A stretch of 64,000 nt of DNA from Aurantiochytrium sp. KH105 (GCA_003116975.1 BGKB01000010.1:310001-374000), one strand, 5' to 3'; positions 9,465 through 19,218 are shown, counted from the first letter of the stretch. A program made the numbers and translations. The notes: generated by a model not told the origin, from the letters alone.

Positions 9465-10958
9465 TCAAAAAAAAGAGAACGAAAAAGCCATGTCTTCGGG
9501 TGCTCTCGAAATGGTTCGGGCCTTTTTGCGGCGCTCCAACTCCTCTTCGTCATCGTCAAATGCTGCAACAAGGTCCGGGTGACGCTTTAGCAGAGCCTGG
9601 CGAAACTCTTGATATAGCGCGTCGCGTGCGCGGCTGGCAGGAAGCCCGGAAACCTGGTGCGGACGGTCTCGCATGAGTCGCAGGGCCGAACGCAAGTTTG
9701 AACTTGAAATGTAGTTTTGTGTCATGGCCACACATGCGTCGAGATTGAGAACACAATGCCACCAGCGAGAGGGAACAAAGACAAGATCCCCCGCATGGGC
9801 CGTAAATTCGATGGGGGCCTGCTGCCTTTCGTAAAACTGAACATACCACTCCATAAGGGAGACGGGCTGTGTAACATCGGCGCCGTCCGAGCTCGGCGTG
9901 ACGCCGGGTGGAGGCGTGTTTGGCGGATACATGATCCAGCGTTTCGAGCCAGAAATGACACCATTCCAGGCATGCGTTCCATTGGGGTCGACGTGCCACT
10001 TGCTGCCGCTCCGCGCCGCACCGGCAATGAGCCAGCGGTAGTCGGGTCGTCGATCGGGCCCCATGGCTTCGAGCAGATCTCGCGCCGGGTGCTCGGCAGT
10101 GTTGCGAAAATAAATCGGCACATCATAGTCAGAGCCAAGGCGCTTAGCGCGCTGTGCAAATTTACAATCGAATAGGTACAGCGGGTCTTCCTCGTTCTGC
10201 ATCTCCGAATAAGTGAGAAAGTCGCAAAGACGCATGTCGACTGGTCCCACGCGAAAGGGCGCCTCACTGCCTTCGAGGACGCGCAGACTGGGACGACGGC
10301 CATCGGCAAGCGGGGCATCGCCCCAGGCTTCGAATGCCGGCCAGTTGGGGCGCAGGGCGCCCTTGATGAGCACCGGGCGATTGGCCAGCTCAAAGTCCTT
10401 GACAAAGTCGTCGACGCTCAGTTCGCTGGCCTCGCGGGTCTCGACGACCTCGCGCTCGAGCCAGGCCGGGTTGGGATCGAGGTTTCCATAGTGAAAAGGC
10501 CGGAACAGCGCGTCCGACAGCACGATAGCGCCCCTCGCCGGGTGATACTTGGCATCGGTGCGCAGAACGCTGAGCCGCCAGGACCCGCCTCGAAAGTCGA
10601 AGGCTTCCGCGCGAGTCCACGTCGCCAGCGCCAGATCTCGCCACAGAAAGTCCGCGGTGGCGTACGCGTAGGCTATCCTGCTCACGCAGGAGAACCTCCC
10701 CAGCGAAGCTGCGTCGAGAAGCCCGAGCACGCGCAGCAGCAAGTCCTCGTCCGCGAGCGCCACCCGTCCGAGCGTCCGGGGCCCGAGTCCCGCGGCCGGG
10801 TCTAGAACAGCGGCACGGTCGGCCTCGCCGAGCAGCAGCGCGTTGGACGCGGGTTTCACGCCCAGCGGGTGCGCCGCCGCCACGCCCAGGACCTCGCGCG
10901 TCCCCGCCGCCGCGGCCTCCTCCTCGCCGCCCGCGCTCGCGCGCCCTCCGCCGCCCAT
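9465..10958 (-). CDS. F-box and JmjC domain protein (2-oxoglutarate/Fe(II) oxygenase)
   Basis: 497 residues from the ATG at 10958; the frame opens at a GTG 24 bases earlier. After an Ala/Gly-rich N-terminus, residues of about 65-110 form an F-box-like helix set (DEDLLLRVLGLLDAASLGRF). A cupin JmjC domain follows, with the iron ligands H-x-D in SKWHVDPNGTHAW near residues 320-325 and the distal His in SRWWHCVLNLD near residue 401. The cosubstrate-binding Lys is plausible in GSKRWIMYPP. Known relatives combining F-box and JmjC (plant At1g78280-type, JMJD6-like) act as hydroxylases or demethylases of protein targets. The substrate cannot be told from sequence. An acidic then basic C-terminal tail follows. 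Confidence 0.85.
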   Translation of the reverse strand: MGGGGRASAGGEEEAAAAGTREVLGVAAAHPLGVKPASNALLLGEADRAAVLDPAAGLGPRTLGRVALADEDLLLRVLGLLDAASLGRFSCVSRIAYAYATADFLWRDLALATWTRAEAFDFRGGSWRLSVLRTDAKYHPARGAIVLSDALFRPFHYGNLDPNPAWLEREVVETREASELSVDDFVKDFELANRPVLIKGALRPNWPAFEAWGDAPLADGRRPSLRVLEGSEAPFRVGPVDMRLCDFLTYSEMQNEEDPLYLFDCKFAQRAKRLGSDYDVPIYFRNTAEHPARDLLEAMGPDRRPDYRWLIAGAARSGSKWHVDPNGTHAWNGVISGSKRWIMYPPNTPPPGVTPSSDGADVTQPVSLMEWYVQFYERQQAPIEFTAHAGDLVFVPSRWWHCVLNLDACVAMTQNYISSSNLRSALRLMRDRPHQVSGLPASRARDALYQEFRQALLKRHPDLVAAFDDDEEELERRKKARTISRAPEDMAFSFSFF

Positions 10959-11331
10959 GCTGGCTGGGTTTTTGCTTTGCACTCTGCAAGCAGGGACGCA
11001 TGCTTACTTGCATGCATCGCATGGCGTGCGTGTATGCATGCAAGTGGACAGCGACGCCTACCTACTCCAGGATCCGCGACTTTTCCCGTCGCGACTGGCT
11101 GCAGCCGCAGGTTCAGGTTCCAGTCGGATACGATCTTGAACACGGGCGCCGGCTTTGGCCACGTCCGGGAGCCCCTCCCCCACGATGGATGGTCTAACTT
11201 ACGTCAACACTCTTTCGCCACTCTTCTTCTTTTACCCAACAGAATTTTTCAACTGATTCACCCACGCAAACGAGGATGCCTGCGCTGTTACGGCAGACAC
11301 GCAACGCCGAAGCCGGGCTCCATGACGGCGC
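10959..11331. promoter_or_regulatory. Divergent promoter region, F-box/JmjC gene and folate-receptor-like gene
   Basis: 373 bases between start codons. It contains a perfect 12-base inverted repeat (arms at 11006-11017 and 11034-11045) built around TGCATGCA. Several further gcatgc words lie between the arms. Confidence 0.55.
11006..11045. repeat. Perfect inverted repeat, 12-bp arms, 16-bp spacer
   Basis: The left arm ACTTGCATGCAT and the right arm ATGCATGCAAGT are exact reverse complements. The element sits in a divergent promoter region, so a paired protein-binding site or a hairpin in an upstream transcript are both possible. Found by reading; no motif database was used. Confidence 0.85.
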
Positions 11332-12173
11332 GCCGTTGCGGCCGCGCGGGCTCGCGCCTGGGCGCGGCGCTGACGGCGCTGGCGGCGCTGGCGGCGCTGG
11401 CGGTGCTGGCGGCGCTGGTGCTGGGCGATGCGGCGCGGGGCGATGCGGCGGCCGGCGAGTCGTGCCTCGACGGCGGCGTGGCGGCGTGGCGCAGCGGGGG
11501 CCTCGCGCTGTGCTCGAGGTTCGCGCGCAAGACGTGCTGCTCGCGGGAGCAGGCGGCGGCGCTGTACGCCTCGTGGGTGGGCACGCAGCGCGCCGGGTTC
11601 GCGCCGCGGTGCGCTGAAATGTTTGAGACGGTCATGTGCATGCCGTGCGACCCGGAGGTCGGTCTCGGCCGCAAACGGATCATCTGCAAGAGCACCTGCG
11701 ACGCTTGGTTCGACGCATGCAAGGACGAGTTCTTTGCGACCACGAGCGCCGTCGCAGGCGATGCTCTTGTTCCCTGCTTGCAGGACGCCGTTGTGTGCTC
11801 CCAGCTTGCAGACTTTGTGCCGTCTGGCACAGCACTTTGTGCCACCTACGGATTGTCACTCGGAGAGGATTTTTGCTATGATGGCAGCGTAGACCCTGAG
11901 GCGGTAGGTGTCAAAGATGTCAGCAAATCTTCGTCCCCCTCGAGTTCTCGTTCCTTTGCAAACGTTCGGCGCAAACTTTACCGGTACCTGCAGTCGCAGG
12001 GCAAGGCTTTCATGCGGCTTCCTGCGTTCCAGCAAGGCCTCGCATTTGCTGCGCTATTTCTTGCACTGGGTGTGCTTGTGCGCACAATCCGTGCATGTTA
12101 TCACGTTGTGTTTTCATCCTTTTCATCATCGAGAGGCCGCGCGACAGGCTATAGAAGCCTTCATGAGGACTGA
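11332..12173 (+). CDS. Folate-receptor-like cysteine-rich type I membrane protein
   Basis: 280 residues from the ATG at 11332. The same frame stays open far upstream, into the neighbouring gene's start, but the sequence there is not protein-like. A signal peptide covers about residues 8-40 (Ala/Leu-rich, cut after GDAARGDA). The ectodomain holds about 16 cysteines, with the order LCSRFARKTCCS, FETVMCMPCDP, IICKSTCDAWFDACKDEF, and DAVVCSQL, as in the Folate_rec family (folate receptors, HHIP, riboflavin-binding protein). A single membrane helix near residues 240-262 (LAFAALFLALGVLV) leaves a short Ser/Arg-rich cytoplasmic tail. The ligand is unknown; folate binding is not shown. Canonical folate receptors are GPI-anchored, whereas this one looks transmembrane. 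Confidence 0.72.
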
Positions 12174-12719
12174 CTGTGCGAGAGGCTTTGAAAATCTCGC
12201 ACAAATACCTTGTCTGCCAGTCAATCGACAGACCGACCGACATTGCGATTCCACTCAGCTTGAACTACATTAGTATAATCTGTATCCGTGCATAGATTAC
12301 GGGGAAATCCCTTACGGATCTATTTATTGTTTTTCTGATCCAGGATACACCACCCCCGTCTCCTTCTCTTCCGCAAGGGCATCAGCGACTCACTGAATGC
12401 TCAAACACACAGCATTTGAACTCTTCGCTTGCTGATCCCTTTTGCTTATAATCTTAATTGAAGGCCTTTCTGCCATGGTATAACAACCGCTATCTTTTCG
12501 TAAGGGTTTTCAAACAACAGCAGAGGAAGAGAGATTTGGTCTCGTTGCTGCAATGGGTTTCAATGTTTGAATGCAGCAGCGAACCGCTGTCTTCTTGATG
12601 GTCAATTGGCGCTCATTCCTGTACGGCAACACTTCGTCAATGAACTTCAAGTTGATAAAAGAAGAAATAGAGAAAAAGATGAATTTTAAGCTTGCAAACG
12701 AGGAAGACACTATGAAATT
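12174..12719. other. Convergent 3' spacer, folate-receptor-like gene / CstF-64 gene
   Basis: About 550 bases, AT-richer than the flanking genes. It holds both 3' ends. Short A/T-rich words around 12290-12330 and 12650-12690 may be polyadenylation signals. No RNA gene or additional frame is convincing. Confidence 0.4.
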
Positions 12720-13724
12720 TTACAAAGCACCCGCGAGGCGCATCATTTCGTCGTACTGGGCACGCTCACTTGGCCCAAGGGCAGCCACCTGATCTGGTGT
12801 GAGAGACTTGAGCTGCTCCACGAGCTCAGAAGTCTCATCACCGGCCATGGCGTCAAAGCCATGCGCTGGCTCTTGCGCAGCAGGGGCCGCAGATGAGGTT
12901 GCTTGGGCCATGCCCAGCATAAGCTGAGCAGTAAGAAGGGCTTGTGCAAGCACAGGCTTGCTCTTGAGCAGGTTCATGGCGTGTTCGCGGTCGCGCTGGA
13001 TCAAGAGCTTCATCTCGGAGACGACATCGTATACCTCGCTGAGAGTGAGCTTGCGCAGCGCCTGCTCGATTTCCTTCTTCGTTTCCATGCTGATTCGGGA
13101 TCCCCAGGCTCCGTCCTCTTCGTCTTCACCCTCGCGGTTGTTCTCGGTCGTGTCTACCTTGAGTCTTCTACCATTCATTTCTTGGCCGTCCAGGCTATTG
13201 ATAGCGGCGACGGCATGCTCATCTTCATGATACTCGACAAACCCGAATCCCTTGGGTTGCCCAGTTGTTTTGTCAAGCGCCATGCGAAAGCCCTTAATCG
13301 GGCCGATTTGCTCAAAGACTTGTCGCACAGTCTTTTCGTCCGTGCCAAACGGCAGGTTGCCCACTGCGCCCGTCCCACGTTCATTCGTTCATTCGTTCGT
13401 TCATTCGTTCGTTCGTCCGTCAGTCAATCAGTCAGTTAGCCCGGAGGGTTCACTTCATTCGCGTCCGTCGGTCGCACATCCATCGCTCTCCATCTTCACC
13501 GTCGCTGCCGTCGCTCAAGCTCAAGCTCAAGCTCGAGCACCAAGTTATGGCGCCCAGCGAGCGAGCCACGCTTGCTCGCCATTCCCGAGCGCAAGGCCGC
13601 CTCTGTTCGTTGTTCCCGCGCGTCTCGCGGGCGGAGGCAGGGCGCATCGAGCGCCACGCCCGGCGGCGCCGCGCGTCTCGCGGGCAGTTCGCTTACCGTA
13701 GACCGTGCGCTTGCTCGTGCTCAT
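12720..13724 (-). CDS. CSTF2: Cleavage stimulation factor CstF-64 (CSTF2), compact, spliced
   Basis: Two exons. Exon 1 is 13697-13724 (28 nt, beginning MSTSKRTVY). The intron is 13364-13696 with donor GTAAGC and acceptor CAG, and exon 2 is 12720-13363. Joining in phase 1 gives 223 residues and restores the RNP2 motif VYVGNL, which the intron splits. Domains in order are an RRM (residues 7-85, RNP1 KGFGFVEY), the CstF-64 hinge helices (about 108-155, LTLSEVYDVVSEMKLL), and the C-terminal helix bundle (about 187-220, LKSLTPDQVAALGPSERAQY). CstF-64 binds the GU-rich element downstream of poly(A) sites; the hinge binds CstF-77 and the C-terminal domain binds Pcf11 and related factors. The long Pro/Gly-rich linker and MEARA repeats of animal proteins are absent. 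Confidence 0.93.
13364..13696 (-). other. Intron of the CstF-64 gene
   Basis: 333 bases, GTAAGC donor and CAG acceptor. It contains CTAACTGAC, a possible branch site, about 70 bases before the acceptor. Its 3' part is an attcgttc-type microsatellite (13380-13440), which reads as purine-rich in the transcript, so no polypyrimidine tract precedes the acceptor. Confidence 0.85.
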
Positions 13725-14246
13725 GGTGCCGTCGTTGCTGGCGGGCTTTTTGAAAAAGAGGTCTGTCTGTCTGCTATCAGCCTGCCTCTCTGCCCGTCTA
13801 TCTATACCTGTCTGTCAACGAGCTGGCACAAGAGCAGGGCAAAAACACAATAACGCGGCAGCGGCCTCGCGCGCGCAGGCCAGGCCAGCAGCAGCCGCCG
13901 CGGCGGCGGGCTGCAGGCCGCTGGAGGGACCGGCGGCGGGACGCACGGAAAAGAGGCTTCGTCTCGACGGGCTGACCGCCTCGGCTGCCTCGGCGCGCAG
14001 GCTCGCTCGAGCGGATCGAACCTCGAGGGGAAAGGAGCGCCTGCCGGTGCGGCGGCTGTGAGCGCGTAGCGAGCAGCGCCAAAAGGCACGGGGACACTGA
14101 CCGGCAGACGAGGCTCGCGACATGAAGGCGCCGGCGCTATGCTTGAGCACGCACGTGCTTGATTTCCTTGACGTAGGTTACGCGACGAATAACAAAGCTT
14201 TCCTTCCCCATGGCTGCGTGCGTGACGACTGACAAAACATGCCCAA
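13725..14246. promoter_or_regulatory. Divergent promoter region, CstF-64 / TBC protein
   Basis: About 520 bases, very GC-rich from 13850 to 14100. A run of ctgtctgtct-like words lies at 13760-13815. No gene or RNA is seen. The two promoters presumably lie here. Confidence 0.45.
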
Positions 14247-16001
14247 ATGGCCCGTTACGCGCGTGCAACCTGGGGCGGACGCCTTTTGCGTACACAGTTT
14301 CGAGACCTGTATATCGCCAGGACGGTGTGCTGGGAGTGGAATGCAGTTTTTGGTAATCGTGATGTAGAGAAACACTGTCTGCGAAAACGAGGCCTCCCCC
14401 CGACACTTCGATTTCGGTTTTGGAGCTGGCACTCGTCCGCAGATGCTCTGGAGCGTGTAGGAGGCTCAATTTCCACCTACAGATCCTCGCTTGCGAAAAG
14501 CAAGTTCAAGACAGACCATGAAAATGCCTCATGGTTTGTTCTCACGCAACAGCCCGGAGTGGAGGGCGAAATTGCCCGCGATGTGCGGCGAACCTTTCCC
14601 AATCGAGCTCTCTTTCGAGTCAAGAACGGTCTCGGGCAGCGCATGCTCTTTAATATCCTTATTGCGCTGGCCGTGCACGAGCCAAGGGTGGGGTACTGCC
14701 AGGGTATGAACTTTGTTGTGGCGGTAATGATTTCCGTGTCGCTTGGCTGCGACTCGAGGATCCCCGACGCTGCCGAAGATCTCGCTCTCGCAAGCGAAGG
14801 GTTGTCCCCAGAGCAGCAAGAGAGCGCCGAAAACAAGGTCTTTTGGCTCATGGTTGCCTTTTTGAATCGTTTCGATATGCGAGAACTTTGGCGTCCGGGT
14901 GTGCCTCAGCTCAAGCTGCGTATTTATCAATTCGACCGTCTCATTTCGTCCAAGTTGCCACTCATGCATGCTCATTTCCGTGAGATCGGCCTCGCGCCCG
15001 ACTTTTTCGCCTCGCAGTGGTTCCTTACACTCATGTCATACAACATGTCCATGACCCAGCTTCTTCGTGTTTGGGATGTCCTCATATTTGACGGGTGGAA
15101 GACCATCTTCCGTGTCGGTATTGCTGTCCTTCAACGGTGCGAGAAAGACATCCTCGGCATGAGTCTCGAACAGCTCAGCCATTTCTTCCGTCACGAAAGA
15201 GGATCTACGCAGAGCTCGACAGGACTGCAAGATGGCGATAAGCCTGGGTCCTCCATCTATGTTAGCGACTCGGAAATGCTCGCCTCAGCTTTTGAGGTTA
15301 AGATTAGCACGCGCGAACTTGCTGATCTTGAAAGCGACTACATAACACACATTTTGTTCCGCGGCTTTGCGAATAATGGTGAGGGCACTGCGGCACGCCC
15401 TCGAACAGCGCCCCAGGCGATAGCGCATCAGTCGTCTCAGTCATCGCACGAGAAACCAGCGCGGGATCAAGCGGACGATCTGGCGGCAGCTGCTTTCGGG
15501 AACGACGACGTCTTCGTCGACCACCGTCTCGCGGCCATGTTCCGCGAGGAAATCGACCACCTCGACATGGACACCAAGAACGATGTTCAGTACCTGCGTG
15601 CGAAAATTGAGCAGGCCGAGCGTCTCTTTCAGGAAAGAGAAGCCTCCTTTCGTAAGGCTGCGCAAGAATATATGGAAATCAAAACGACGCGCGACGAATT
15701 GCAGCTATCCAAACGCGCCGTCTCGGACCAGCTTTTCGAGCTCACACGAGACGAAAAGAGTCTTGATCAGGACTGCGAGGCTCTTCTTGACAAAGTTGAA
15801 TTCATCGACGCCAGGATACGAGCCATCTCGGACCGTTTTCGCGATGCGTTGTGGAAAACATCGCAAGCACAGGTCGAGCTCGAAGAAGTTGTCGAGCAAA
15901 AACATGCCTTTTCACAGCAGCTTCACGCAGTCTTGGACCACACCGAGCAAGTCAAGACCCAGGCCATCAAGAATCTCTGGAGCACCTTTTCGCTCTCGTG
16001 A
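14247..16001 (+). CDS. TBC domain Rab GTPase-activating protein with C-terminal coiled coil
   Basis: 584 residues. The TBC domain spans about residues 46-330. Both catalytic fingers are present: the arginine finger in IARDVRRTF (IxxDxxR, I109, D112, R115) and the glutamine finger in YCQGMN (Q152). The domain start GLPPTLRFRFWSW matches the usual 'GIP..LR..VW' entry, and the later SQWFLTLMSYNM block matches motif C. Residues 420-560 form a long charged coiled coil, as in EVI5/GRTP-type TBC proteins. The protein should stimulate GTP hydrolysis on a Rab in membrane traffic; which Rab is unknown. The N-terminus before residue 40 is short, so an unseen 5' exon cannot be excluded. Confidence 0.9.
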   Translation: MARYARATWGGRLLRTQFRDLYIARTVCWEWNAVFGNRDVEKHCLRKRGLPPTLRFRFWSWHSSADALERVGGSISTYRSSLAKSKFKTDHENASWFVLTQQPGVEGEIARDVRRTFPNRALFRVKNGLGQRMLFNILIALAVHEPRVGYCQGMNFVVAVMISVSLGCDSRIPDAAEDLALASEGLSPEQQESAENKVFWLMVAFLNRFDMRELWRPGVPQLKLRIYQFDRLISSKLPLMHAHFREIGLAPDFFASQWFLTLMSYNMSMTQLLRVWDVLIFDGWKTIFRVGIAVLQRCEKDILGMSLEQLSHFFRHERGSTQSSTGLQDGDKPGSSIYVSDSEMLASAFEVKISTRELADLESDYITHILFRGFANNGEGTAARPRTAPQAIAHQSSQSSHEKPARDQADDLAAAAFGNDDVFVDHRLAAMFREEIDHLDMDTKNDVQYLRAKIEQAERLFQEREASFRKAAQEYMEIKTTRDELQLSKRAVSDQLFELTRDEKSLDQDCEALLDKVEFIDARIRAISDRFRDALWKTSQAQVELEEVVEQKHAFSQQLHAVLDHTEQVKTQAIKNLWSTFSLS

Positions 16002-16228
16002 TGCGACTTGTCCTGTGGTTCCGTCTTGGGCCTAAGAGCCAACTCCAACCTTGCAGATAAATCGGACGCATGCATGCATACATGCACGTGACTCGGAGGA
16101 GTCATACCAATCCCAATTGGTCACTTTTCGAGCAGTGCGGGACACGGATGATATTGTCGCCATGATGGTAGAAATTTACAGTAATAGTGTGCATTTGAAA
16201 ATTGAATTTGGTGTGTGCGCAGCTCTAG

Positions 16229-16951
16229 CTACTCGCCATGTTTCGCTTGAAGCAGGGCCATGAGTTTATCGAGCTTGGCCTCTGCAGATTGTCGTCGCTG
16301 CCGCTCTTCTTCAAGCGCGCGTTCAAATTCCTCAAATTTTTGACTTGCATAGGCGGTAAAACCGCTGTCATTCGTCCCAAACGATGACAGTGACAGGCCG
16401 GCCGAGCTACGCGCGCTTCCTTGCGATGTTATGCTCCTTGAAGACCTCCGTGAAGCCTGCGAGCTTGAACTTGAAAAGCTTGATACTGAATACGAGCTTG
16501 ACGATCTTGAAAATGTAGAGCTTGAAGATCGCGCGCTTGATCGGTCACTCGACATGGCCGATTCGGGTCGCTTCTCTGCTAGCAAAAGTCGCTTGACGCC
16601 GGGTTTATTGCTGCGGTATCGTTTGTCAGCACGGGCATCGACATCATTATTGTTGGCTTGCCTGGAGTTTACACTTGGCTGTGGACGAGTAAGCACATAC
16701 GGAGGGTTTTGCGGATTATCTCGAGTATCATGGGTGGCACGTCCGCCAGGATGCCGTGGTGCTGCCGAGCTCAAAGCTAATTTCGGCTCCGCGTCTCTCG
16801 CCTTGACACGATCGCCTTTCGACGCGTGCTTCGACTCCTCGATTCGTTCGGATGTCGGCTCCTCGCGGACACATCTGCGCTGCCACAAGAGTCGCTCCTG
16901 CTCTGGATTTTGCCGCGCCACCGTCGGTCGCGGAGGTCCTATGCGCAGCAT
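16229..16951 (-). CDS. Serine-rich hypothetical protein with short C-terminal coiled coil
   Basis: 240 residues from the ATG at 16951; the frame opens from a GTG 48 bases earlier. I do not recognise a family. Residues 1-130 are polar and rich in Arg, Pro and Asn; residues 133-200 are strongly Ser-rich (SSARSSSSTFSRSSSS type); residues 205-238 form one amphipathic, charged helix (EEFERALEEERQRRQSAEAK). A shorter form could start at the ATG at 16555, just before the Ser-rich part. Disordered, phosphorylation-prone proteins look like this, but no role is inferred. The opposite strand is also open here over 192 codons and is judged a shadow. Confidence 0.5.
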   Translation of the reverse strand: MLRIGPPRPTVARQNPEQERLLWQRRCVREEPTSERIEESKHASKGDRVKARDAEPKLALSSAAPRHPGGRATHDTRDNPQNPPYVLTRPQPSVNSRQANNNDVDARADKRYRSNKPGVKRLLLAEKRPESAMSSDRSSARSSSSTFSRSSSSYSVSSFSSSSSQASRRSSRSITSQGSARSSAGLSLSSFGTNDSGFTAYASQKFEEFERALEEERQRRQSAEAKLDKLMALLQAKHGE

Positions 16952-17966
16952 TCTGTGTTCCGCCACAAACAAAAGAAAAGGAGAGAAAAGCTCGCGCACG
17001 CGGTTGTGATTTCGATGATCGTACCGACGACTTTGACGTATGTCGTTCGCCGCTGCGGGATCTGGAGATCTACTCCAGACGTGCGCGCCTGCCGTCCAGC
17101 TTGTGCGTTTGCTTATACCTTCTTCACGCTACCAAGACGTTCGAGTGAAAGAAGTGATTGGGCAATCGCAAGATAAACCCGCTTGCGCTTGCCTTGCAGG
17201 CTGGCTGTGAGACAGATAGGCCGGCCGCCTCGGCCTGCGCCACGTCTCGTGGAAAGACTGAATAGTGCAAGACCGCCGGAGAGGCTGCGCTTGACCGCAA
17301 AGCCTAGCGGCCCCGACCAAGCTCCGGCCTGTCGGCCAGGTCGCAAATTCTTACTGCGTGCGAGCTCCCCTCCGCGGCCTCTCTCCCGTCAATCGATTCG
17401 TCCGCCAGTCGACCACGCTGGCCGGCCGGCCGTCCTCTTCGAGCTGCCTCAGCTCCATCTCTCGCGCCCTCGCTCTCTCTCTTTACTGCGACACGTCCGA
17501 GTCCGAGTCCCGGCCGCGAGGAGCCTCGCCAACGGATCGTTTTTTTGTTCCCATCTTTTGGGACGCATCTCGCCTGTCGTTCGCATCGAAGATCGATCTC
17601 GCGGGTCGTCGTCCCACGACAGCGCCGGCGCAAGGCCCGGCCCCGGGCGCAGGCGGCGGCGTGGTGGCGCGGCGGGGGCGAGGCGCGGCGGATGCTGCCT
17701 GTCGTGGTCGTGGCCGGCGGGAAGTATGTACATGCACGGCGGGAAAAGACATGATAATGCCAAGTTCTCTTCTGGTGCGGGAGCTCTGTCGTGCGCTTTA
17801 CGACAGAGTCTGAATCCGCCGCGGGTGGACGGACGGAATGCGCAGACATTCAATCCAGGGCAAAGCAAACCCGCATCGCAGCAGCGCAAGCAAAACCGCA
17901 TCAACGCCACGAAACAAGAACAGAGCTGGAGTGCCGGAGTTGATTGAGCTTGGAGAGTAGTGAAAC
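16952..17966. promoter_or_regulatory. Divergent intergenic region, about 1 kb
   Basis: It lies between the serine-rich gene and the aldo-keto reductase gene. It is GC-rich with many overlapping open frames on both strands, none with recognisable protein character. An upstream exon of the serine-rich gene could be hidden here, but I could not define one. Confidence 0.4.
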
Positions 17967-19079
17967 ATGAGCGCCAAGGCGTGGGATGGACGCGCGCCTG
18001 CGGGCCCCGTCCTGGGCACGATGACGTGGGGACGCGAAGCCCAGGTCCGCGAAAAGGAGGCCGGAGAGATGCTCGCGAACCTGGTCGAAGCCTGTGAGGA
18101 AATTGGCTGCGACCCGATCCTCGACACCGCCCGCGTGTACCAGGCCGGGCAAACGGAGGAGCTTATTGGCACGCTTCTCAAGCAAGAGGGTCAGCCCTGG
18201 TCGGGAAAGAACATTCAAGTCCATACCAAGGCTGCGCCGGTGGTGACCCCCCTCTCCGCGGAAGGTGTCCGCAAGCAGCTTGAGGATAGCCTCGAGGCCT
18301 TGCAAATGGACTGCGTGCACGTGTTCTATCTTCACCTGCCGGAAATGCGCGTCGACGTCGAAGAGACGCTTGAGGCCTGCAACGAGCTCTACAAGGAGGG
18401 CAAATTCGAGGAGCTCGGCCTTTCGAACTTTGCCGCGTGGGACGTTGTTCGCATCGTGCACCTTTGCGAAACACGTGGCTGGGTTGCCCCCACCGTGTAC
18501 CAAGGCGTGTACAGCGGGCTGAACCGTACCCTTGAGCCGGAACTCTTTCCTGCTCTGCGGACGCTCGGTATGCGCATTTACGTGTACAACCCGCTCGCTG
18601 GAGGCCTCCTCACAGGCCGCTATTCTAGCATGGAAGACGTTACGGAGGCCAAGGAGGGGCGTTTTTCAAGTCAATTTGATTTCGTGCCTTCTTCCGTCAA
18701 GACGCCAATGAGTGGCCAGGGTCACAAGTTGTACCGCGCGCGATATGGCCACGAACTGAACATTGACGCCTGCAACTTGATTGCGGAGACCGTCGGCAAG
18801 GAGAAAATGGTGGAAAAGGCCTTTGCTTGGGTTCGCCACCACTCGTACGTTTCAGGATCGGATGGGATCATTTTTGGCGCGAGCAAGCCGTCTCATTGCG
18901 CGTCGAACCTGGCATGCTTTTGTGACAGCGAGCCACTGTCTGAAAATGAAGTCGCCGCCTTCAAAGACGCCGCAAAGATTTGCTTCGCCGCGCAAGAAAG
19001 CTACACTCGCAGTTACGGCAGGCTCCCTGGAGGCAGTGAAGTGTACATGGAGAAGTTTGCGCTCCGCGGCAGTAACTAA
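17967..19079 (+). CDS. Aldo-keto reductase, AKR7 (aflatoxin aldehyde reductase)-like
   Basis: 370 residues, slightly longer than AKR7 enzymes (about 330). All four catalytic positions of the aldo-keto reductase barrel are visible: D53 (ILDTARVY), Y58, K88 (VHTKAAP) and H123 (VFYLHLPE). The start, LGTMTWG, is the typical first strand. FEELGLSNFAAWDV and YNPLAGGLLTGRY match conserved AKR7 segments. The enzyme should reduce aldehydes with NADPH in the cytosol. No targeting signal is seen. The natural substrate cannot be predicted. It converges on the receptor gene, with only 139 bases between the stops. Confidence 0.9.
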   Translation: MSAKAWDGRAPAGPVLGTMTWGREAQVREKEAGEMLANLVEACEEIGCDPILDTARVYQAGQTEELIGTLLKQEGQPWSGKNIQVHTKAAPVVTPLSAEGVRKQLEDSLEALQMDCVHVFYLHLPEMRVDVEETLEACNELYKEGKFEELGLSNFAAWDVVRIVHLCETRGWVAPTVYQGVYSGLNRTLEPELFPALRTLGMRIYVYNPLAGGLLTGRYSSMEDVTEAKEGRFSSQFDFVPSSVKTPMSGQGHKLYRARYGHELNIDACNLIAETVGKEKMVEKAFAWVRHHSYVSGSDGIIFGASKPSHCASNLACFCDSEPLSENEVAAFKDAAKICFAAQESYTRSYGRLPGGSEVYMEKFALRGSN

Positions 19080-19218
19080 AACATGTGAGGAGGGACGCAG
19101 ATGGGTGGCCCTTTCTCTTCCAATACCCTGATAAAGAGCACAACCATTGACAAAAAAGAAAATTGCATGCATGAGAAAAAATGTAAAAAGCGAACGTGAC
19201 GTACCAGCCCGAGATTGA

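Noticed and set aside
10869-11331. 154-residue N-terminal extension of the folate-receptor-like protein
   Set aside because: It would run back over the JmjC gene start and the inverted repeat, and the ATG at 11332 gives a proper signal peptide.
16431-17009. 192-codon + strand frame rich in Glu and Leu
   Set aside because: It is the mirror of the Ser-rich and coiled-coil-coding minus strand, where Ser codons read as acidic or Leu codons.
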